NCBI GenBank assembly: GCA_964425255.1
Contig: CAYRMV010000018.1
Location: 1-36,503, forward strand
Length of the DNA stretch: 36,503 nt
Source: CAYRMV01 sp964425255
Lineage (GTDB): Bacteria > Bacteroidota > Bacteroidia > Flavobacteriales_D > Crocinitomicaceae
Direction of reading: 5' to 3'
Position 1 is the first letter of the stretch. The number at the start of each line of letters is the position of its first letter. This document shows positions 1 through 8,642 of the stretch, in pieces. The translations under genes and the position numbers were made by a program. The notes beneath the pieces are model-generated. The model searched no databases, was not told the DNA's origin, and saw nothing but the letters and a program-made list of their open reading frames with translations.

Positions 1-1
1 G

Positions 2-397
2 CTTAAGGCAATTGTATATCGTGAATATTACACACCGCAGACAAATTTCAAAGCATGGGTATTTACAATCATGCGCAACATTTTCATCAATCAATACAGA
101 AGAAAGGTAAAATCAGGTGCCATCTTTGATCATTCCAAAGAGCTGTATTTATTGACAAATGCAAACAACAATGATGAAAATCCAACAAATTACATGTTGG
201 GGAAAGAATTAACGAAACAAATCCGTAAATTAGGAGATGAATATAGAACTCCATTTCAGATGCATTTCGAAGGTTTCAAATACAAAGAAATAGCGGATCA
301 ACTTGGGATTCCGATTGGAACTGTGAAGAGTCGAATTTTTATCGCTCGAAAAAAATTAATGGATTTGTTACCCGATTATCAATTTAGCGCAAACTAA
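2..397 (+). CDS. ECF-type RNA polymerase sigma factor (5' end outside window)
   Basis: The reading frame is open from the first bases of the window, so the gene starts upstream; an internal ATG at 71 is not the true start. About 131 residues are visible. The first part (FKAWVFTIMRNIFINQYRRK) is the end of sigma region 2, which binds the -10 element. The last part (FEGFKYKEIADQLGIPIGTV and following) is the region 4 helix-turn-helix that reads the -35 element. This arrangement is typical of group IV (ECF) sigma factors of about 170-190 residues. Its stop codon shares one base with the crtI start (TAATG), so the two are translationally coupled. In many bacteria such sigma factors head light-induced carotenoid operons, so control of this operon is a reasonable inference. 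No anti-sigma factor is visible. Confidence 0.9.
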   Translation, partial: LKAIVYREYYTPQTNFKAWVFTIMRNIFINQYRRKVKSGAIFDHSKELYLLTNANNNDENPTNYMLGKELTKQIRKLGDEYRTPFQMHFEGFKYKEIADQLGIPIGTVKSRIFIARKKLMDLLPDYQFSAN

Positions 398-1866
398 TGC
401 AAAAAAAAATCACCTTATTAGGTTCTGGCGTGTCCAGCTTGGCATGTGCAAGCTTTTTAGCAAAAGCAGGTCATGATGTAACCATTCTCGAAAAAAATCC
501 AACCATTGGAGGACGAGCTCGCCAATTCAAAACAGACGATGGTTTTGTTTTTGACATGGGACCAAGTTGGTATTGGATGCCCGATGTATTCGAGCGTTTT
601 TATCAACAATTCGGTCACACTACCAGTGATTATTATGATTTAATTCGCTTAGATCCATCTTACCGCGTTTTCTGGGAAGATGAAACCCATACTGATATTC
701 CAGCTAACATGGAAGAAATGTTTGCTTTGTTTGAATCTTTGGAGCCAGGAAGTTCTCTAAAATTGAAAAAATTTCTAGCAGAAGCAGCCTACAAATACGA
801 AGTTGGAATGAATGACTTGGTTCACAAGCCTAGTTTGAAATGGACTGAATTCATTGACATGCGCATTGCGAAAGGAATGATGAAAATGCATTTGTTTTCT
901 AACTTTTCAGGATACATCCGTAAGTATTTTTCACATCCAAAAATTCTTTCACTTTTAGAATTCCCAATTCTATTCTTAGGTGATGTCCCTGAAAAAACAC
1001 CCGCTCTTTATTCATTAATGAATTATGCCGATATCCAACTTGGAACGTGGTATCCACAAGGAGGAATGTTTAATATCATTGAAGCTTTTGAAAAAATTGC
1101 ACGGGAACAAGGTGTGAAAATTAAAACGAATCAAGAAGTAACTGGTTTTAATTATTCGAACAAAAAAATTGTTTCAGCCAAAACAACTACAGATATCTGG
1201 GATACAGACATTGTTGTTTCTGGTGCGGATTATCATCATACGGATAAAAAATTAATCAACGGATACGCCAATTATTCCGATAAGTATTGGGACTCTCGCT
1301 CCATGGCGCCTTCGAGTTTATTGTTTTATTTAGGGATTAATAAAAAAGTAGATAATTTATTACACCACAATCTATTTTTCGATAAACCTTTCAAGCAACA
1401 TGCCAGTGAAATTTATCAAAATCCAAGTTGGCCAAGTGCTCCATTGTTTTATGTAAGTTGTCCTTCTAAAACAGATTCGAGTGTTGCCCCTGAAGGACAC
1501 GAAAATCTATTTTTACTTGTTCCACTTGCACCAAATCTTCAGGATTCAGAAGAAAAACGGGAAGAATATTTAGATATTTTACTCAACCGCTTGGAAAAAC
1601 ATACGGGAACTTCCATCAAAGAGCACATCGTTTACAAACGGAGTTATTGCATTGATGATTTCAAAAAAGACTACAACGCGTTTAAAGGAAATGCGTATGG
1701 TTTAGCGAACACACTGAAACAAACAGCCATATTAAAGCCAAGTTTAAAGAACAAAAATTTAGAAAACTTGTTCTATACAGGTCAATTGACAGTTCCAGGA
1801 CCAGGCGTTCCACCGTCAATTATTTCAGGAGAAGTAGTTGCAAAAGAAGTCCTTAAATCCATTTAA
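397..1866 (+). CDS. crtI: Phytoene desaturase (CrtI family)
   Basis: 489 residues, the usual CrtI length. It converts phytoene to more desaturated carotenes, up to lycopene, with FAD at the membrane. An N-terminal dinucleotide-binding motif (LLGSGVSSLACASFLAKAG, about residues 7-25) is followed by an acidic ribose-binding residue (ILEKN) and GGRARQF. The C-terminal bacterial-type phytoene dehydrogenase signature is present (NLFYTGQLTVPGPGVPPS). The ATG at 397 overlaps the sigma factor stop codon, and crtB follows after 23 bp, giving a crtI-crtB core. Related Bacteroidota enzymes may act on other carotenoid substrates, so the exact number of desaturation steps cannot be read from the sequence. 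Confidence 0.95.
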   Translation: MQKKITLLGSGVSSLACASFLAKAGHDVTILEKNPTIGGRARQFKTDDGFVFDMGPSWYWMPDVFERFYQQFGHTTSDYYDLIRLDPSYRVFWEDETHTDIPANMEEMFALFESLEPGSSLKLKKFLAEAAYKYEVGMNDLVHKPSLKWTEFIDMRIAKGMMKMHLFSNFSGYIRKYFSHPKILSLLEFPILFLGDVPEKTPALYSLMNYADIQLGTWYPQGGMFNIIEAFEKIAREQGVKIKTNQEVTGFNYSNKKIVSAKTTTDIWDTDIVVSGADYHHTDKKLINGYANYSDKYWDSRSMAPSSLLFYLGINKKVDNLLHHNLFFDKPFKQHASEIYQNPSWPSAPLFYVSCPSKTDSSVAPEGHENLFLLVPLAPNLQDSEEKREEYLDILLNRLEKHTGTSIKEHIVYKRSYCIDDFKKDYNAFKGNAYGLANTLKQTAILKPSLKNKNLENLFYTGQLTVPGPGVPPSIISGEVVAKEVLKSI

Positions 1867-1889
1867 TAATCAAACTAAAACGAATCGAA

Positions 1890-2726
1890 ATGAAACAAAT
1901 ATTTGATACCCTTTCTCACGAGATGAGTATGATGACCACAAAGCGGTACAGTACTTCTTTTTCGCTTGGAATTAGTTTTTTACACAAAGATTTGCATCAA
2001 GCAATCTATGCTGTTTATGGATTTGTCCGATTTGCGGATGAGATTGTAGATTCATTTCATGGATTCGACAAAGAAGCTTTGTTGATCGATTTCAAAAAAC
2101 AAACGTATCAGGCGATAGATCAAGGAATTTCCTTGAATCCTATTCTAAACAGTTTTCAATGGGCTGTGAACGAATACCGCATTCCCTTGGATTTGATCGA
2201 AACTTTCCTCCAATCCATGGAAATGGATTTGGAAAAACATGCGTATGACCAAAACAAATACGAGCAATACATTCTTGGATCTGCAGAAGTAGTGGGTTTG
2301 ATGTGCTTGAAAATTTTTGTTCGTGGTGAAGAAGATAAATACAATGAACTGAAAGATTCTGCCATGAAATTGGGCTCCGCTTTTCAAAAAATCAATTTTT
2401 TACGTGATTTGAAAGCCGACTACCATGAATTAGGAAGAACATATTTTCCAGGAATTGACTTGAATGAATTCAATGAAACAGTAAAAAAAGAAATTGAAAA
2501 AGACATTGAAATCGATTTTAAAGCTGGATATGAGGGAATTAAAAAATTACCCAAAGACGCTCGATTCGGAGTATATATGGCGTACATTTACTATTACAAA
2601 CTATTCAAAAAAATAAAAGGAACATCTCCAGAAATTATTTTGAATGAACGTGTACGCATACCAAACAACAAAAAATACCGATTATTTGTATTTTCGTACC
2701 TCCGTCACAATTTGAATTTAATTTGA
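1890..2726 (+). CDS. crtB: Phytoene/squalene synthase family protein
   Basis: 278 residues, a normal length for bacterial phytoene synthase. It condenses two geranylgeranyl diphosphates to phytoene, the first committed step of carotenoid synthesis. Both aspartate-rich, Mg-diphosphate binding motifs are visible: D50-E-I-V-D54 and N169-FLRD173-LKAD177. Arg/Tyr residues near the N-terminus (KRYSTSFSLG) match the substrate-binding start of the family. The gene lies between crtI and idi and its TGA overlaps the idi ATG (TGATG). A squalene synthase role is possible in principle, but the crtI neighbour favours phytoene. Confidence 0.94.
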   Translation: MKQIFDTLSHEMSMMTTKRYSTSFSLGISFLHKDLHQAIYAVYGFVRFADEIVDSFHGFDKEALLIDFKKQTYQAIDQGISLNPILNSFQWAVNEYRIPLDLIETFLQSMEMDLEKHAYDQNKYEQYILGSAEVVGLMCLKIFVRGEEDKYNELKDSAMKLGSAFQKINFLRDLKADYHELGRTYFPGIDLNEFNETVKKEIEKDIEIDFKAGYEGIKKLPKDARFGVYMAYIYYYKLFKKIKGTSPEIILNERVRIPNNKKYRLFVFSYLRHNLNLI

Positions 2727-3271
2727 TGCAAAACGAATTTGTCATACTGGTCGATTCCAATGATCTCGAAATCGGTCAGATGGAAAAATTGGAAGCACAT
2801 GAAAAAGGCTTGTTACATCGAGCGTTTTCGGTGATTTGCATCAACCAACAGGGTGAGATTTTACTTCAGCAACGTGCAAGAAACAAATATCATTCAAGAA
2901 ATTTGTGGACAAATACTTGTTGTTCGCATCCTCGTCCGGGAGAATCAATCGAGATGGCTGCCAAAAGACGACTTCAAGAAGAAATGGGATTTAGCTGTGA
3001 AATAAAACCACTTTATCACTTCGTTTATTTCACTCCTTTGGAAAACAATCTATCGGAACATGAATTGGATCACGTACTCATTGGATATTATGATGGAGAA
3101 GTGAATCCAAACCCAGAAGAAGTGCAAGCTTACCGATGGATACAACTCGCAGATTTAGAACAAGAAGTCGAGCAAAATCCGGAACAATTCACCTTTTGGT
3201 TCAAAGAAATTATACAACACACAGAATTTACATCATACACAAAAAAGAAATTTACACATGAAAGTTTGTAG
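2726..3271 (+). CDS. idi: Isopentenyl-diphosphate delta-isomerase, type 1
   Basis: About 181 residues. It interconverts IPP and DMAPP, supplying the allylic starter for prenyl diphosphates used by CrtB. The Nudix-like fold is visible: the metal-binding/catalytic Cys-His motif TNTCCSHPRPGES, then a Nudix-type helix (AAKRRLQEEMGF) and the acidic metal ligands around SEHELDHVLIG. The ATG at 2726, which overlaps the crtB stop, is preferred to an in-frame TTG three bases earlier. The 3' end overlaps the next gene by 14 bp. Placement directly after crtB indicates precursor supply for carotenoids. Confidence 0.95.
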   Translation: MQNEFVILVDSNDLEIGQMEKLEAHEKGLLHRAFSVICINQQGEILLQQRARNKYHSRNLWTNTCCSHPRPGESIEMAAKRRLQEEMGFSCEIKPLYHFVYFTPLENNLSEHELDHVLIGYYDGEVNPNPEEVQAYRWIQLADLEQEVEQNPEQFTFWFKEIIQHTEFTSYTKKKFTHESL

Positions 3272-3662
3272 AAGAGAAACATTTAATGCAGCACATCGCC
3301 TGTTTAATCCAACATGGGACGAAGCGACCAACGAACGCGTTTTTGGGAAATGTAACAATCCGAATTATCACGGACACAACTACGTACTCGAAGTTTGGTT
3401 GGACGGGTCAATCAATCCGGAAACTGGATACGTTTATGATTTAAAAATTCTAAGTGATATCATACGTGATGAAGTTGCAGAAGCATTTGATCACCGAAAT
3501 TTGAATTTGGATTGTCCTGAATTTGCAAACTTGATTCCAACTGCTGAAAACATTGCCTTCGTGATTTGGAACAAACTACGCAAACGAATTGAAAATCAGT
3601 ATGAATTAGAAATTCGCTTATGGGAAACAGAACGAAATAGTGTATTTTACAACGGAAAATAA
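3258..3662 (+). CDS. 6-pyruvoyl-tetrahydropterin synthase family protein (PTPS-II-like motif)
   Basis: 134 residues, the usual length for the PTPS/QueD family, which acts on dihydroneopterin triphosphate. The zinc ligands are H13, H38 and H40 (AAH and HGHNY). The catalytic Cys is C32, five residues before HGH (C-x5-HGHNY), and a Glu lies in the C-terminal WETERN. From family knowledge, C-x3-HGH is typical of queuosine QueD and C-x5-HGH of true PTPS, so this copy looks closer to biopterin-type PTPS. The start at 3258 overlaps the end of idi by 14 bp. It sits in a carotenoid/photolyase operon, so a pterin for light biology or redox is possible, but this is inference. Automated pipelines would likely call it queD. 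Confidence 0.85.
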   Translation: MKVCRRETFNAAHRLFNPTWDEATNERVFGKCNNPNYHGHNYVLEVWLDGSINPETGYVYDLKILSDIIRDEVAEAFDHRNLNLDCPEFANLIPTAENIAFVIWNKLRKRIENQYELEIRLWETERNSVFYNGK

Positions 3663-3687
3663 TAATTCATTTTAGATTTCAATAACT

Positions 3688-4332
3688 ATGTCGAAATCAA
3701 AAGTCATTCTACGAAGTGAGATTGATGCCATGGAAAAAAACTACCGCATCAATTTAATCAACTCCATTCATGGGTTCAAATCAGCGAATTTAATTGGCAC
3801 GAGATCGATTCATGGTATAGAAAATTTGGCCATTTTTAACTCTGTTATGCACATTGGAGCAAATCCGCCGTTGATTGGTTTCATCCAAAGACCCGCATCG
3901 GTTGACAGACATACGTTAGAAAATTTGATGGAAACAGGATTCTACACCATCAATGCCATTCGAGAAGACATGATCGAACAAGCACACCAAACAGCGGCGC
4001 GTTATCCAGAAGGAAAAAGTGAGTTTGAAGCAACGCAACTTACGCCTATCTATCACGATGATTTTAAAGCTCCATTTGTTGGTGAATCTCACTTACAAAT
4101 TGCTGTAAAATGGGTTGAAAATATCCGAATAATGAGCAATGATACCATTTTGGTTGTTGGTGAAATTATGGCCATCTACTTGAGAAACAAAGATGTACTT
4201 TCCAAAGACGGTTTTATTCATCATGAACAAATGAACAACGTGGCGATCAGTGGACTCGATTCGTATTACAAAACTCAAAAGATAGCTCGTTTTTCGTACG
4301 CTAAACCAGATAAAAACCTCGAACAAATTTAA
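3688..4332 (+). CDS. Flavin reductase-like, FMN-binding split-barrel protein
   Basis: 214 residues. The pattern (HGFKSANLIGTRSIHGIENL, a Pro-rich NPPLIGFIQRP strand, then GFYTINAI) matches flavin reductase-like domain proteins that bind FMN and transfer hydride from NAD(P)H. No signal peptide or membrane segment is seen, so it should be cytosolic. It begins 25 bp after the PTPS gene and ends one base before the photolyase ATG, so it belongs to the same transcript. Supplying or handling reduced flavin next to an FAD-dependent photolyase is attractive, but the true substrate is not visible from sequence. Confidence 0.85.
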   Translation: MSKSKVILRSEIDAMEKNYRINLINSIHGFKSANLIGTRSIHGIENLAIFNSVMHIGANPPLIGFIQRPASVDRHTLENLMETGFYTINAIREDMIEQAHQTAARYPEGKSEFEATQLTPIYHDDFKAPFVGESHLQIAVKWVENIRIMSNDTILVVGEIMAIYLRNKDVLSKDGFIHHEQMNNVAISGLDSYYKTQKIARFSYAKPDKNLEQI

Positions 4333-4333
4333 C

Positions 4334-5638
4334 ATGAAAAAAGCCCTTTTTTGGCACCGACGCGACTTGCGTTTGCACGATAATGCTGGATTGTATAAAG
4401 CTTGTAAACAAAGTAGCGAAGTTATTCCCATTTTCATTTTTGATCAACGTATTTTATCGAATTTACCCAAAGACGACCAACGGGTTTTATTCATTCATCA
4501 AGAAATTGAACGACTCAAAACGGAATACAATCAACTCGGAAGTGATTTACATGTTTTTTACGGAAATCCAATAGAACTTGTCACTGAATTGGCTAAAAAA
4601 TGGAATGTTCAAGCTGTTTTTACAAACCGTGACTACGAGCCGTATGCTTTGGAGCGAGACAAAACGATTCATCAACTTTTGAAAGAAAGCGCTTGCGAAT
4701 TTATTGGCGCAAAAGACCACGTTATTTTTGAAAAAAACGAAGTGTTGAAAGCAGATGGAAATCCGTACACTGTGTTTACACCCTACATGCGAAGATGGAA
4801 AGAAAAATTGACAGATTTCTACATAAAACCGTATCCAAACAATTCTTATTCGCAAAATTTAATCAAAATAAAAGAAAAATCAGACTTGCCTAGTCTGGAA
4901 TTCATGGGATTTGAAACTACACAAAAAGTTTCATTTCCATCCCGAGACTTTTCAAAAAGCATTGTCAGTAAGTACCACGAAACGCGCGACATTCCATCAA
5001 TTGAAGGAACATCGAAATTAAGTGTTCATTTGCGTTTTGGAACAATCAGCATTCGAGAATTAACCCGATTCGCGATGCAGCAAAACGAAAAATACCTGAA
5101 CGAATTAATCTGGCGTGATTTCTATCAAATGATTTTATTTTATTTCCCACATTCAGCTCAAAACGCATTTAGACCGATATATGATCGCATTCAGTGGGAG
5201 AAGAATGACACCCATTTTCAAGCATGGTGCGAAGGTAAAACAGGCTATCCCTTGGTAGATGCAGGTATGCGCGAATTGAATCAAACCGGACACATGCACA
5301 ACCGAGTTCGTATGGTAGTTGCTAGTTTTTTAACCAAACATTTGCTTTTAGATTGGCGATTGGGCGAGCGGTATTTTGCTGAAAAATTATTGGATTTTGA
5401 ATTGGCAAGCAATGCTGGCGGCTGGCAATGGGCGGCAGGATCTGGATGCGATGCAGCACCCTATTTTCGGATATTTAATCCAACCAGTCAATTAACAAAA
5501 TTCGACCCACAGTGGAAATACGTAAAAAAATGGGTACCCGAATACGGCACAGCAAATTATCCGAAGCCTATTGTAGAACATACTTTTGCACGAGAAAGAG
5601 CATTAAGTCGGTACAAAGAAGTGCTGAAGGTTGAATAG
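4334..5638 (+). CDS. phrB: Deoxyribodipyrimidine photolyase (class I, cryptochrome/photolyase family)
   Basis: 434 residues with no C-terminal extension, as expected for a DNA-repairing class I CPD photolyase. It uses blue light to split pyrimidine dimers. The N-terminal alpha/beta antenna domain starts at LFWHRRDLRLHDN. The C-terminal FAD domain contains LSVHLRFGTISIRELTRF, NELIWRDFYQMI, GYPLVDAGMRELNQTGHMHN and ASNAGGWQWAA. N360 occupies the position of the E. coli photolyase Asn378 near flavin N5 (cryptochromes of plants have Asp there), and W364 matches the first Trp of the electron-transfer chain. It is the last gene of the operon; no clear terminator was found after it. Confidence 0.95.
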   Translation: MKKALFWHRRDLRLHDNAGLYKACKQSSEVIPIFIFDQRILSNLPKDDQRVLFIHQEIERLKTEYNQLGSDLHVFYGNPIELVTELAKKWNVQAVFTNRDYEPYALERDKTIHQLLKESACEFIGAKDHVIFEKNEVLKADGNPYTVFTPYMRRWKEKLTDFYIKPYPNNSYSQNLIKIKEKSDLPSLEFMGFETTQKVSFPSRDFSKSIVSKYHETRDIPSIEGTSKLSVHLRFGTISIRELTRFAMQQNEKYLNELIWRDFYQMILFYFPHSAQNAFRPIYDRIQWEKNDTHFQAWCEGKTGYPLVDAGMRELNQTGHMHNRVRMVVASFLTKHLLLDWRLGERYFAEKLLDFELASNAGGWQWAAGSGCDAAPYFRIFNPTSQLTKFDPQWKYVKKWVPEYGTANYPKPIVEHTFARERALSRYKEVLKVE

Positions 5639-5677
5639 CTTGGTTTGAAAAATTCGCATAAATTCCATTATTTGGTC

Positions 5678-5685
5678 TACTTTTG
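5678..5685 (+). promoter_or_regulatory. Putative -7 promoter element for the RluA-type gene
   Basis: TACTTTTG matches the Bacteroidota -7 consensus TAnnTTTG. It lies only 6 bases before the ATG at 5692, so the transcript would be leaderless or almost so. A TTTG at 5644-5647 is too distant to be a convincing -33 element. Confidence 0.5.
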
Positions 5686-5691
5686 CATGCG

Positions 5692-7368
5692 ATGGAAAAC
5701 AAGAATTCAAGCACTTTTTTTATACGATTTAAACAAGATATATCAACCATATCTTTGCCTGAAAAATTTACGTTTCCATTTTATTACGAACCCCATCCCA
5801 TAGCCGTTCTTGCAGCCAATGAATTGCAAACTTACATACAAGAGGAGGCTACTTGGGATCATAATTTTGGTTTAGAAACGGATGCATCCGGTTTGGTGAT
5901 TGGAAAAATGTTTGGCGTTTTAGTTGTCAGAAACCAAGAAAATGAACTTGGCTATTTGGCTGCTTTTTCCGGAAAATTAGCAGGAATAAATCACCATCCA
6001 CTTTTTGTACCTCCCGTATTTGACATTCTCGAAGAACATGGTTTTTTTCGAGAGGGAGAAAAAGTAATTTCAGCCATCAATGATGAAATTGAAAAGTGGG
6101 AGAATGACTCGCATTATTTACAAGCCTTAATCAATCAAAGAGAAACCAAGTTAGCTGGCGAAAATGAAATTCAACAGTTAAAAGCAGAAATTAAAGAACA
6201 GAAAAAGAAACGCAAACAACTTCGTTCTACCATTTCCAACGAAAATGCTGAATCTGAACTCGAACAATTACGACAAGCAAGTATACGTGAACAGTATTAT
6301 TTGAAAGACCGCATTGAATTTTGGAAAAATGCCAATCTTGAAAAAGAAATAGAAGTTGCCCGTTGGACAGATAAAATCCATGAACTAAAGCTAGAACGCA
6401 AAGAGAAATCGTCGCACCTACAGCAACGAATTTTTGAAGAATATTCCTTTTTAAATCAACGCGGAGAATTAAAAAGTCTCCATGCAATATTTGAGCATAC
6501 AACGGACAAAAAACCACCAGCAGGATCAGGAGAATGTGCAGCACCAAAATTGCTCCACTTCGCTTACAAAAATAAACTTCAACCCATTGCTTTAGCTGAA
6601 TTTTGGTGGGGAGAATCACCCAAATCAGAAATTCGGAAACACGCCCATTTTTATCCCGCTTGCCGAGGAAAATGTGAACCCATTTTAACTCACATGCTCG
6701 GTGGATTAGAAGTTGATCCAAATCCGATGTTGGAAAACCCCGCAGATGGAAAACAACTTCCAATCATCTATGAAGATGCCGATATTTTGGTGGTCAACAA
6801 ACCCGAAGAGTTTCTATCTGTTCCTGGGAAAAACATCGTTGATTCTGTCTACGAACGAATCCGTGCTCGTTATCCAGATGCAGGACCATTGATTGTTCAT
6901 CGCTTAGACATGTCAACATCTGGAATCATGGTTTTAGCCAAGAACAAAGAAGCACATGAAAAATTACAGCGACAATTTACCCGACGTTTTGTCAAAAAAA
7001 GATATACTGCCCTACTCGATGGAATTCTGACAGAAGAACATGGAGAAATTAAATTACCACTTCGGGTCGATTTGGATGATCGCCCAAGACAATTAGTTGA
7101 TTTTGAACATGGAAAACACGCTTGGACCAAATGGGAAAAAATATCCGAAGAAAATGGAAAAACGCGCGTATACTTTTATCCAATCACTGGGCGAACACAT
7201 CAGTTGCGCGTTCACGCCTCACATCCAGATGGATTGAACGCATCGATTGTTGGCGATGATTTGTATGGAAAAAAAGCCAATCGACTTCATTTACACGCAG
7301 GAAAACTAACTTTCAAACATCCCGTTTCGAATGAAGATATGGAGTTTGAAGTGGATGCTACATTTTAA
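5692..7368 (+). CDS. RluA-family pseudouridine synthase with long N-terminal extension
   Basis: 558 residues, much longer than classical RluA/RluD (about 220-330). The C-terminal half is the catalytic domain: IIYEDADILVVNKPEEFLSV (from about residue 358), then HRLDMSTSG with catalytic Asp406, and a late GRTHQLRVHASHPDG motif. The first roughly 350 residues hold a globular region (1-120), a charged predicted coiled coil (about 125-250) and a Cys-containing stretch (GSGECAAPKLLHF; ACRGKC). There is no S4 domain. The ATG at 5692 is preferred over an in-frame TTG at 5683 because that TTG lies inside the likely -7 element. The RNA target (rRNA or tRNA uridine) cannot be told from sequence. Confidence 0.88.
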   Translation: MENKNSSTFFIRFKQDISTISLPEKFTFPFYYEPHPIAVLAANELQTYIQEEATWDHNFGLETDASGLVIGKMFGVLVVRNQENELGYLAAFSGKLAGINHHPLFVPPVFDILEEHGFFREGEKVISAINDEIEKWENDSHYLQALINQRETKLAGENEIQQLKAEIKEQKKKRKQLRSTISNENAESELEQLRQASIREQYYLKDRIEFWKNANLEKEIEVARWTDKIHELKLERKEKSSHLQQRIFEEYSFLNQRGELKSLHAIFEHTTDKKPPAGSGECAAPKLLHFAYKNKLQPIALAEFWWGESPKSEIRKHAHFYPACRGKCEPILTHMLGGLEVDPNPMLENPADGKQLPIIYEDADILVVNKPEEFLSVPGKNIVDSVYERIRARYPDAGPLIVHRLDMSTSGIMVLAKNKEAHEKLQRQFTRRFVKKRYTALLDGILTEEHGEIKLPLRVDLDDRPRQLVDFEHGKHAWTKWEKISEENGKTRVYFYPITGRTHQLRVHASHPDGLNASIVGDDLYGKKANRLHLHAGKLTFKHPVSNEDMEFEVDATF

Positions 7369-7423
7369 AAATGAAATGTTAATAGCTTTTCCAGCAAGAA
7401 GTATAAGATTCTGAATCGAGACA

Positions 7424-7431
7424 TACCTTTG
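7424..7431 (+). promoter_or_regulatory. Putative -7 promoter element for the MscS-type gene
   Basis: TACCTTTG fits TAnnTTTG and ends 12 bases before the ATG at 7444. A matching -33 element is not obvious. It suggests that the channel gene is transcribed independently of the upstream pseudouridine synthase gene. Confidence 0.5.
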
Positions 7432-7443
7432 TAAAAAAACAAT

Positions 7444-8550
7444 ATGTTCAGTTATACATTATTTGAGTTAGGCCCATTCAAGGTTTGCTTGTGGAACTTA
7501 CTGGCATTATTGGTGATTATCATTGTTTCAATTGGGTTGCGTCGAACGATACATCGATCATTAAAAAGGTATTTACGCACACAAAACATCCGATTAGAAG
7601 GGCGAAAAGAAACATGGCTTCGCTTGTTGAGTCAAAGCATTTACATTCTTACTATTTATGTTTCAATTCTCAGTTTTCGAATCAACAATGAAAACATCAC
7701 ATTTTCCGATTTTCTAGACTATTTGGTCATCGATACACGAAAATTTGATTTATCTATCTTGCAAATCATACTGGTGATTGGCTGGTATTTGGGTGCTCGG
7801 ATCCTCGTAAATTTATTGAAACTTTATTTCAACAAAAAATTCCGAAAAGAGGCTGATTACAACCCAAGTACAGAATTTGTATACATTCAAGTTAGCAAAT
7901 ACATCATCTACATATTCACATTTTACCTCATACTAGAAACGTTAAACATCAATCTAAAACTATTTTTAGGTGGATCTGCAGCCTTGTTGGTTGGTTTGGG
8001 ATTGGGCTTACAGGATGTATTCAAAGACATGCTTTCAGGTTTAGTTTTGTTGTTTGAAGGTACATTGAAAATTGGTGATGTAATTGAATTGCAAGATTCA
8101 AAATTCAAGGAACCCATTGTAGCAAAAATATTGAAAATCAATGTTCGAACCACACAAATTGAAACCAGAGACGGAAATGTATTGATGATTCCCAATGCCA
8201 AATTGACGCAAGAATACATCGAAAACTGGAATCACGGATCTGACTTAACTCGATTTTTAATACCAATAACAGTTAAATATGGTTCAGATACAGAATTGGC
8301 TTCCCAATTGTTAAAACAAGCAGCATTGTCACACCCAAAAGTGAAAAAAAACGAACCCATTCAAGTTCGATTGAAAAATTTTGGAACAAATGGAATTGAA
8401 CTAGAGTTACTTTTCTGGGCAGATCAAGGCTGGGAAGCATCCAATTATAAGTCGGATATCCGTTTTGAAATAGATCGCTTATTTCGACAATATGGCATAC
8501 AAATTCCAACATTACAAATGGATATTCAGATCAAACAATCAAAAGAATAA
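7444..8550 (+). CDS. Mechanosensitive ion channel, MscS family
   Basis: 368 residues with several N-terminal hydrophobic helices (about residues 10-30, 60-80, 95-125, 145-165). They are followed by the pore-lining TM3 with its Gly/Ala pattern (GGSAALLVGLGLGLQDVFKD, from about residue 176) and the cytosolic beta domain (LKIGDVIELQ; RTTQIETRDGNVLMIPNAKL). These are the hallmarks of small-conductance mechanosensitive channels, which open under membrane tension to release solutes during hypo-osmotic shock. It begins 75 bp after the RluA-type gene with its own likely promoter. No ligand-binding or cyclic-nucleotide domain is seen at the C-terminus. Confidence 0.93.
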   Translation: MFSYTLFELGPFKVCLWNLLALLVIIIVSIGLRRTIHRSLKRYLRTQNIRLEGRKETWLRLLSQSIYILTIYVSILSFRINNENITFSDFLDYLVIDTRKFDLSILQIILVIGWYLGARILVNLLKLYFNKKFRKEADYNPSTEFVYIQVSKYIIYIFTFYLILETLNINLKLFLGGSAALLVGLGLGLQDVFKDMLSGLVLLFEGTLKIGDVIELQDSKFKEPIVAKILKINVRTTQIETRDGNVLMIPNAKLTQEYIENWNHGSDLTRFLIPITVKYGSDTELASQLLKQAALSHPKVKKNEPIQVRLKNFGTNGIELELLFWADQGWEASNYKSDIRFEIDRLFRQYGIQIPTLQMDIQIKQSKE

Positions 8551-8564
8551 GATTTGTTTGATCA

Positions 8565-8595
8565 TTCCTATTAAAAAAACGATTTCAAATAGGAA
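8565..8595. other. Inverted repeat downstream of the MscS-type gene
   Basis: TTCCTATT (8565-8572) pairs with AATAGGAA (8588-8595), an 8 bp stem with a 15-base A-rich loop, 15 bp after the stop codon. No T tract follows on the plus strand, so a terminator role is uncertain. Confidence 0.3.
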
Positions 8596-8634
8596 ATAAT
8601 TGGAAAAAAAGTCAATTAAATGGCTAATTTAAAA

Positions 8635-8642
8635 TAAATTTG
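8635..8642 (+). promoter_or_regulatory. Putative -7 promoter element for the porW-like gene
   Basis: TAAATTTG fits TAnnTTTG. It would give a leader of about 90 bases before the ATG at 8739, which contains a 12 bp palindrome and a direct repeat. No clear -33 element was found at the usual spacing. Confidence 0.35.

Noticed and set aside
6227..6763. 178-codon open frame on the minus strand
   Set aside because: It lies entirely inside the RluA-type gene, has no recognisable protein pattern, and reflects codon bias on the opposite strand.
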